Of a DNA stretch of 64,000 nucleotides, positions 56,598-64,000 are shown piece by piece. The stretch's first letter is position 1. Every line of letters begins with the position of its first letter. The notes below the pieces were generated by a model, which did not search any database, was not told where the DNA came from, and saw only the letters and a list, made by a program, of their open reading frames with translations. The stretch is from Pohlia nutans. Taxonomy: Eukaryota > Streptophyta > Bryopsida > Bryales > Mniaceae. A program made the translations under genes and the position numbers. The DNA is taken from NCBI GenBank assembly GCA_022496805.1, contig CM040092.1, positions 21,594,113 to 21,658,112 on the forward strand, given 5' to 3'.

Positions 56598-56892
56598 TTA
56601 ACCGAAAACAAAAGAGGTTGCAACAGGAGTCAAACAAGAGTCTTGTCACAAAAATAAGATTCACTGTCATATATTCTCAGTGAATAGTAACTTGGTCTCG
56701 AATTGAATAGCAACTGAGGGTTGGGGGAACGTGTTCGCAACTGAGGGTCCCGCAGCTAAGATACTGTCAGGTGCTTGTTTTAGAGAATTCAGAAACTCGA
56801 CTTAGTCTCAATTTTGGAGCTTTCTTCAACTCAAAACGAGTCTAACATGAGTTTGAGTTGAGTTTCCTCTTTGGGAGCTTCTTTTCCGTTAA
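56598..56892 (+). repeat. Family I TTAA MITE
   Basis: A 295-bp copy closely similar to 6270-6578, with TTAA at 56598 and 56889. Shared text includes GAGGTTGCAACAGGAGTC and GCAGCTAAGATACTGTCAGG. A short segment present at 6390-6420 is absent here. Confidence 0.88.
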
Positions 56893-58938
56893 CTCTATTG
56901 CCTCTCCTCTGCTCTCTTCACTATGTTGGCCTCTGTCGGCCTCTCCTCAACTTTCCTGGGTTTCCTCACGATTGCACATGACCTCTCTACCTTTGCTTCC
57001 GATGCCTCTCTTTCATTGCTTCTGGCTTCTTTATCATTGTTGAATTGTCGGCAATTTCCACAGTTTTACAAGTTCTAAGATTTTGGATTTTCTAGGGTTT
57101 CAAACCGGACCAGGCTGTGGACAAATTGTTTAGTACACGGATGAGGAAGATTGGATGATTTCTATTGTCACTAGGGGACGACGTGGTTGCTGGGGCACAA
57201 AGCAGCCCGAGGTCAAATTCCGTGAACCACTCGCAGATTCAAAATAGTGAGACCCCTGCGACTACCCCAACTCTAAATCCCATCTCGACGTTAATGCAAG
57301 CTCTATTCACCCATGGGCCCCATTTCCATTTTAGGCACCCTAGGATCTTTTTTGGCATATTTTTTTCAAATTTGGGGCCTACCATCCCAATCTAATCTCA
57401 GAAGACCCCCTCGGGAATTTTAAACCCTTGGAAGAGGGGGTTATTTTTTAAAGTGGATCCCTACATGCACAAAATAGGGGCTGTTTTTGTCCTCTTACAT
57501 TAACGTTTGGGGAGGATTTAGAGTCGGGGTTGTGATTGTACTCAACAATCTATATTGGGCTATAAGTCGAGAAAAGCAGTGAAAAGTGACACTGCTCCAG
57601 ATTCTCAAAAGTGAGAAGAAATGCCTTTGCCAGTAGTGACGGAGATCTCGAGAGGGCCGGAGTTACTATCTATCTATGCTTAAAGAGTAAAAGGGGATGT
57701 ACACATCATTATCTAATGATAATGAGGTGAAGTGGACAATTGGACATTAAACAATTCCACTTGGCTTGACCACATGAGATCCGACATCATCCCTTGTTTT
57801 TTGAATGTGAAAGGCACCTCCTACAACCTCGAAACCCTCTTCTTTGGCTCATTTTTTAAATGCAATTAGGTTTTCCTGTTAAATCCATTGAATGGAGTGC
57901 ACTCTCTATCTCTAACTCAATTTTTTTTAATGCTACAAGTGTTTTTGTTCATGGATCTTGCGCTTGGTGATACATTTTTTGTGAGTATTGTCAACAAATT
58001 AAACGGATAATTGTAGAGCCACAATGAATTGAGATCCAATTTTTGAGGCAATGGAGCGGCAAGATTTTACAACCCTGATTCTTCCACATTTTTATAAGAA
58101 TGCGGCAATACAAAATCATTTGAAAAGTAGCTTACAAATGACAAGTGCCAAAGACATGTTTCTATTTTTATTGTCAATTCTATAAAATGTTGTGGGAGGG
58201 TGATAATTTATTCAACAGTTTTATCTTATGCACATTTTAAAGCAAAGGTCTTACTATTTTGGTCATGTGTACATCATAGATGATTCATCTACATGGGCTG
58301 GAGCTTTGCAAGATACTTTCCAAATGATTTTCTAAGCTCCACTTGCAAACTCTACAATTACAGACAAATGCCATCATAACTGGATCTTACATGAGTTTTT
58401 GGAAACATTCATCAAAATGTAGAAGAATAATGCTTGAAGACATGAATTGTACAATTCTTTGTTTGTGAAGATCCGGCTATTGATTTCTGTGAAGAGTTGT
58501 TTGTTTCCATGCCCTAAATTATGGAGCTAGCTAATTGATTCTCATGACTAATAATTATGATGAAATTAAAGGTGATTGTTCCGTAATTCAACTTTCAATG
58601 TTTCATGGTTTTGCTACTTTTTAACATTTAGAGGTTCATCACATGAAAAGATATGAATTTGTAAATACAACATTCAAAATTGTGGCTTTTGATCACACTT
58701 TCACATTACAACAATACATTCAATGACATTCATCATCATTAAATTCATTATTGAAAGTTTCTCCTAGGTCTTGTATCTTACAAACTTCATGATTTGGTAT
58801 TTTCTATATAAAAACATTATTTAGGTTGTTTCATAGCATATCAATGTGTTGACAAGCCGTCTATTTTGCAAAATCTTTAACAGTATTGTGGATATTATAA
58901 CAGAGTTGAAAGGATATTGAAGCATAGGAGGATATATT
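56893..58938. other. Intergenic; 3' SINE piece at 57620-57678
   Basis: The only identified feature is the fragment GGAGATCTCGAGAGGGCC then GGAGTTACTATCTATCTAT, i.e. the CTAT-tailed 3' end. It is joined to a different 5' part than the other copies. The rest is AT-rich, without recognisable coding content. The last 200 bp are upstream of the 265-aa gene. Confidence 0.45.
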
Positions 58939-60742
58939 ATGGTGTTAATTGACCAAATTGTGCAACAAGGAGGAAATAGCTTTGTTCAAGGGAAAACAAG
59001 CTTTCAAGGACAAGAGTCGTCAGTGTCTTCGTTTTTAACATGGAATTTGTTTCGCCTTGCACTAGTATCTACATGTATGCTCTTTGCCATTTTAATCTCA
59101 ACAGTCTACAGCTTCAACCGAGCAAGTGGTGCACCATCTACAAGAGGAGGGTGGTTGGAGACTAAGCAATCTCCTTTGCACCATATCCTCCTTCGAGACC
59201 AGACTTTGTCAGATGAGTTGAAGTACGTTTTTTCTACCACTTTGTTTTGAAAGTAGATTTTCACCATGTCAATATGAGAATAATTCACACATTGTACGTG
59301 TAGGTTTGTGCAAAAATATTTATGAAAATAATAAACAAAAATATTAATAAACTTGAGCTCCGCAAAACAAAAATTGGAAAAAAATAAATCTTAATATATT
59401 AGGGGTGTCACAACACTTTCTGCGCATTCTTTAGAGAATGGGTATGTGGCACTTTCTCCTTGAGTTGTGGAGGACCCATTCTTTGAATATTGAAAAGCTT
59501 CATTTTTCTCCTCTGCAAGTAAATTCCCCTAGTTCGCTATTGTTCTCATTCTTGACATGCATTCAAGGGCTGTCGCGGTCTCGTTCGTGAAGAATGGCCA
59601 TGATTGGCTCCTAAGTTCTTTTCCAAGGTTCTCAATTTTCAAAGAATCAACTTCTTGAAAGTGTTGTCACACATGTATTGAACTCACATGGCAGGGAAAG
59701 ATGAAGCCAACTTGGGTCAGATGAATTTGGAACTCATGTAGATCAAGATTTATAGGCGCGAGTTAACCCTTGTACCGTCTTTAGGAGGGTGTCTAAAGGA
59801 ATTACCATGTTGTTTTTGCAATTTGAAATTTTTTGATTTAATTCTAAAATATGTTACAACTTTATTTTTCTACTTCTATTAAGTATTTGCCACAACTTAT
59901 ACAAACCAAACCTACTAGGCTTTTAGGATGTGGGTACGCTAAATAAATTATGAAGTGTAGGAGTGAGTTACACATAACTAAAGAATTTGATATCTAGAAA
60001 TTTGTGTTTGTAATTTGTTACAGGAACACTGATTGCGGATTGCTTCAGAAAATTAACGAGAAGGCAACCATGGAGCTCAAAACGTTGGTAATTGCAGAGA
60101 CAGTGGTACCCTATCAAGATAGAGCATTGCTTTCAAAGTATGTCAAGGAGCAATTGGATGCATCCAATGTAATCTCAGATCAACAAATATTAGCTGTGAT
60201 GACCATGGTGGATATGGCGCCCGTTGAAGGCAGTGTAAACAAAGAAGATAAAGGAGTGGGAGGAAGTTTGCAAAATACAGCTATTATTGCATTGTTGAAA
60301 ACATATCAAAACAACATCCATTTTATGTTGATAGGGTAAGTCAATATTCTATTGCAAAAGTAGAAGTTTGTTTTTATATTTATATTTATATTTTTATGTT
60401 TTGTTTCTCAAAACTGGGTTACAAACTCTACAGAGTTTGTGTTGAGCCACGGTTGGGATGGAGAAAGATATCATCAAAGGAACGCAATGCTTGGAATGAT
60501 GTTCTATCAAGAGTTCTTTACAATAAGGTTTTAGTAACCATATTGTTACACTTACAATTGTTCGTTATAATTTTAGAAATTGAATTTGCAATATACATGT
60601 TGTCTTGGTTGATGGTGCAAGTGTGATATTGCAGGTTCGTGGTGAAGCAAAGACGTTCTTGGCGTATGGTACTCCTAATAGACTTTCAATAGAATCATTT
60701 GAATATGAGGCCAATCGCATTTTGTCCAATAGTTTTGAATGA
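58939..60742 (+). CDS. Unrecognised single-pass membrane protein, 265 aa, 4 exons
   Basis: Exons 58939-59222, 60024-60335, 60434-60527 and 60635-60742 (798 nt) have GT-AG introns (first donor GTACGT). Phase agrees at all three junctions. The start is MVLIDQIVQQGGNSFVQGKT. One hydrophobic segment lies at about residues 37-57 (LFRLALVSTCMLFAILISTV), with charged residues after it, so a type II anchor is likely. The rest is soluble and helical (KATMELKTLVIAETVVPY, ALLSKYVKEQLDASN), then VCVEPRLGWRKISSKERN. The C-terminus is ANRILSNSFE. No known family is recognised. It could be a lineage-specific gene. There are no MITEs in it, in contrast to the other spliced genes at 33-48 kb. Confidence 0.7.
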
Positions 60743-61511
60743 GTAGCAACTATTTTTCATCCTGCAATGGAACTATTGTAGAAAAAAATTGTATACTTGT
60801 TTTGATTGTAAATAGTTTTGGCCCTTAGAGGTCATCGTGTACCACAAATAGAATTTATCGGCAAACCATTTGTCACTTTTTCCTAAAGCATAAAAAATGC
60901 AGTGTCTCATTTTATTTGGATTTAAAGGGGGTTCAATATATGAAACAATCATAACGTATCTATGTTGGACGTGACCGAGGAAGAAAATAGTTCAAGAGAA
61001 TATGCGAGCACCATCAAGAAGATTTTGAACAAGGAGTTGTCCATAGAGTCTTAGTTAGGTTTGGTTCACATATCATATGCAAAAGGCTAGCATCTTGTCC
61101 TTTTTCATCGTCAATTCATAGCAAGAACAAGGTAATGTAAAATATGTAAGTGTTTCTATTGACTGCAATTTTTACATAGTACCAAGACATAATAATTGTT
61201 AAAATATTTTTGTGAAAAAGAGGCATAGACCATGTATTGCATAATTAAAAAATTAATATAAAGTACAAAGGTGTGATGTGTTCTATGTTGATTAAGATTT
61301 GAACGTCAAGAATCAAAGCAATAATCCACTAATAACATTTATAATAAAATACAGACAACAATCGTATTGCACAAATTGCAAAAAATACTTACACTATTTG
61401 TTGCATTTAATTTGCTATAGTACATGTAATTGCTTCAACAGTATTTAAAATTAGAGAAAAAAATGAAAAAAAATAGCCAATGCTTAGACCCTAAAGAAGA
61501 TTTTCCACTAA
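60743..61511. other. 3' flank and spacer, no gene seen
   Basis: The 3' UTR of the preceding gene is expected here. The remainder is AT-rich and unassigned. Confidence 0.4.
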
Positions 61512-61694
61512 CAATGCGTAATTCGCTATTTACACATTTGGCCATATAATAATGCACTTGGCCCTTGAGCACATTAATTTTTTTGTCTAAACCTTAAATT
61601 TAAGAGAACTTTTTAGCCAAGTTTTTTAAAGCCAAATTTTCTCATGAAATGAACGCACTTGACCAAGTGCATAAATAGCAAATTGCGTGTTTAA
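61512..61694. repeat. Family M short MITE
   Basis: About 183 bp with ends ATGCGTAATTCGCTATTTAC and the inverse (AAATAGCAAATTGCGTGTTT). It includes CACTTGGCC and TGACCAAGTGC. It shares ends with the 1.5-kb element at 51104-52612 but lacks its purine block. The right end overlaps the TTAA of the next family C copy. Confidence 0.75.
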
Positions 61695-62236
61695 CCCTTT
61701 CAGGCGCCTGCGTCCACATAGTGGACGCTGAACAGATTCAAACTATATGAATTCAATCCAAATTGGACAGTTTTCATCCACCAAAATTTCTCATGGTTCT
61801 TGTGCAAGTTGACTATCCTTTGTACGGTTTGGATCTTCAAAATAGGTTATTACAATTTTTGGAAAAACAACACAAGTGGTTTATGTCAAGTTTCATTCTT
61901 AGTTCAAAAAGTGAGACCTTAAAGACGATTTTCCAAAATAATTAAATTCAAATAATAGAAACCATACTATCTCGTAGTACATGTTATTCCAATTTCATTA
62001 CAATTTTTTTTTTAAATTCCACTAATTCATGATTTTTAATTGATTTTTAAGAGAAAACCTTGCAAAATTAATAAAAATATATTAAAGAAATATATGATAA
62101 ATCCAACCGTACAGATATGATCTTCACATTGACATTTACAACTTTGCTTTGTACATCAACTCCATTTTTGGTTTTCATCAAACATTTTATAACGAATCTT
62201 TGAAAACAGTGTTGAACTGGGACGTTAAAGGGTTAA
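61691..62236 (+). repeat. Family C TTAA MITE
   Basis: A 546-bp copy from TTAACCCTTTCAGGCGCC to GACGTTAAAGGGTTAA. The palindrome CGTCCACATAGTGGACG starts 16 nt after TTAA. It lacks the (TTA)n expansion of the copy at 31905-32476. Confidence 0.9.
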
Positions 62237-62279
62237 CATGATGAAGCATAAAAGGTTAATTCTCTTGAAGTAGGAGGAT

Positions 62280-62846
62280 CAACCCTTAACTACCAAAGCG
62301 TCCATTTTTTGGATGATGTACAAATTTCATTCATGTTTTCTCATCTGTCATGCACTTTTTGCAGTGTGGACTTTTTTACTATAGATTTTATGAAAAGTTG
62401 GCTTCATGCATGTGTGAACCAATTAGAAAGGGGATGATTTTTGAAAATTTTATTCCTCATTTCATATTGCAGTGATTCATCAAAAATCTATAAGATCTTA
62501 GTTCAAAAGTGTTCACAAGCGCTCTTGAAAAAGTCAACTCATAAAAATTAAGCAACCAAAAAATCTCCAAAAATCACTACACTCAGAGTACAAATTACAT
62601 CTACAAATTTTCAATATCTTATTCGTCATCAAGTTACAAAAGAATTTTGAATTTTGAGTTTCAAATTTTATACAAAGACATTGGTGATAGCAATCATAGA
62701 CATAACTGTATGGATAGAATCTAGAATCCATAATGTACAACTTTTATTCATACATCAAGTTCAAAATATCCCTTTTAGTTGCATTTTATAATGCATTTTT
62801 GCAAATCTACCGAATTTGGAGAGGGCTCTAGGCATTTAGGAATTAA
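62280..62846 (+). repeat. Family B TTAA MITE
   Basis: A 567-bp copy beginning TCAACCCTTAACTACC (TTAA changed to TCAA) and ending GGCATTTAGGAATTAA. The palindrome reads CGTCCATTTTTTGGATG. Confidence 0.85.
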
Positions 62847-64000
62847 GAAAATGTTGAATACTAAGGAATTGCTATTTCAAAGTTTTACTTCTTAAAAAAT
62901 CTTGAATTATCTCAAAACAATCAAAACTCAAAATAGATTGAATCAATGGTGGATTTTGCACTATTTATAGACAATAAGGTAAGTGAATTAATTGTGATTC
63001 TTATGCATAGCTGATTGATAAAATCCTTCTTGATAATTATGTACACTTTATGAGGATGAAAGCATAGGGTGGATTTTAGGTCACTTATGTTTATTCATAT
63101 AGTATCCAAAAATACTTGCGAAAAGAATCTAGTATCTACTTTCAATTAGGAACAATATCCAATAAACAATAGAGTTGACCGAAATGAAAATTGGTGAAAT
63201 GACGTCCAAAATTCATGGAATTGGAAGTCTGACCTCTCTACAAGTGTAACCAAAAACATAAATCATTGTGAAAACTTCGGTTTTCCTTGGACTTTGGAGC
63301 CAACGCAATCCTAAAATAGAGAAAATTGTTTAACGAGCGGAAACGGTAGAGGGCCAGCGCGAATGCAAGATAGCAAGGAGCAAGAGGAAGGAGTCGTGCC
63401 GGGGTTGATGCGGGTTTTAATAGATTGACTGCGTGAGTTGCGAAGCTGAGGAGATCAAACAGCTGGAAGAAGCTCAAAGACAAACACTCAGCCCCGACAA
63501 ACAACTCATCACATACCCAACACTTACCCGGTCATCACATACTTGCATAGACGACATCTCATACTAGGAACCTACCTGGTAACAAAGACCATGGCGAACG
63601 TACCTGGAACATCACCCAGAACAATGTACCTGCCAACGTAACGTCACTTGGAATTGTCAACGTCATGTTGCTTGTCATTGCCATATAGATTTAGAACCCA
63701 CAGGTCTAGTATGTGCAATCCTGATTTTCCATTTTTCCATTTTTATTTTTATCATATTAGGGAGTTACTTTTCCTCCCATCCAATTCAATGTTGTAAATA
63801 AATTTAGAATTTTAACCACTAATTAAAAGGTCCGTGGGTTTATCTTGTTTTTGAGCCACTCGGAACTTGGAACTGCCAGGTTGCTTAAACTGTCACGTCA
63901 CTTGGAGTGCTACGTAAATGTAGAACCCACAGATGCAGGTGCCCCAAATGTGCTAACCTGCTATGCCAATTCTTGTGAACTTCATTATTTTAGGTGTAGA
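62847..64000. other. Right edge of window, no gene seen
   Basis: A direct repeat pairs GTCACTTGGAATTG plus TTTAGAACCCACAGG (63645-63705) with GTCACTTGGAGTGC plus TGTAGAACCCACAGA (63895-63933). Its unit is about 250 bp. The 88-codon minus-strand frame at 63238-63504 is not recognised. Confidence 0.4.

Noticed and set aside
1..64000. CRISPR arrays, rRNA genes, prokaryotic operons
   Set aside because: Nothing of this kind is visible. The regularly spaced repeats found are tandem duplications or transposable elements in eukaryotic, intron-bearing sequence.

Overview
The window reads as nuclear DNA of a land plant or close streptophyte relative. It is AT-rich and TE-dense, with small GT-AG introns. 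Three markers point to plants: an intact gene of the NPSN (novel plant SNARE) family, a Stowaway-type MITE with the classic CTCCC... ends, and an interstitial block of Arabidopsis-type TTTAGGG telomere repeats. Species and lineage cannot be fixed from the sequence alone. No rRNA, true tRNA or CRISPR is visible.

Gene content is low. Supported genes are: a broken malectin-like fragment (about 6.2-6.8 kb, minus); an 11-exon gene for an unrecognised 522-aa protein (8.0-11.9 kb, minus); a 9-exon S1/P1 nuclease (33.0-35.8 kb, plus) with all nine Zn-ligand residues; a single-exon 104-aa C2H2 protein (38.8-39.1 kb, plus); a 5-exon gene for an unrecognised 234-aa protein (40.4-41.9 kb, minus); a 9-exon NPSN SNARE of 261 aa (44.1-47.8 kb, minus); and a 4-exon gene for an unrecognised 265-aa single-pass membrane protein (58.9-60.7 kb, plus). 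The multi-exon models were built by hand. Reading phase closes across every junction. The genes share no obvious pathway.

The rest is mobile DNA in layers. (a) A 1.6-kb Tc1/mariner element (14.5-16.1 kb) has perfect 26-bp ends, a TA target duplication and a DD34E transposase broken by one amber codon. (b) A non-LTR retrotransposon (about 18.4-25.0 kb) has RT, RNase H and zinc-finger parts. It carries four in-frame stops, two frame shifts and a mutated YADD box, and its C-terminal frame is split by a 986-bp foldback element with Tc1-like CAGT ends. (c) At least twenty short elements are bounded on both sides by TTAA, mostly with CCC-type ends (families A-I here). Families A, B and C (12 copies, about 540-590 bp) share a palindrome CGTCCA..TGGACG exactly 16 nt inside one end. 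(d) Other families include Stowaway, a 6-bp-TSD MITE, MITE families J and L, long foldbacks (49.7-50.8 and 51.1-52.6 kb), and SINE-like repeats with a 3' hairpin plus (CTAT)n tail.

The most interesting aspect is the TTAA/CCC family with its fixed-spacing palindrome. The end structure matches piggyBac rather than PIF/Harbinger. Copies sit within introns of three of the real genes, inside the malectin-like exon, and against one another with a shared TTAA. Family names A-M are labels used only in this annotation.
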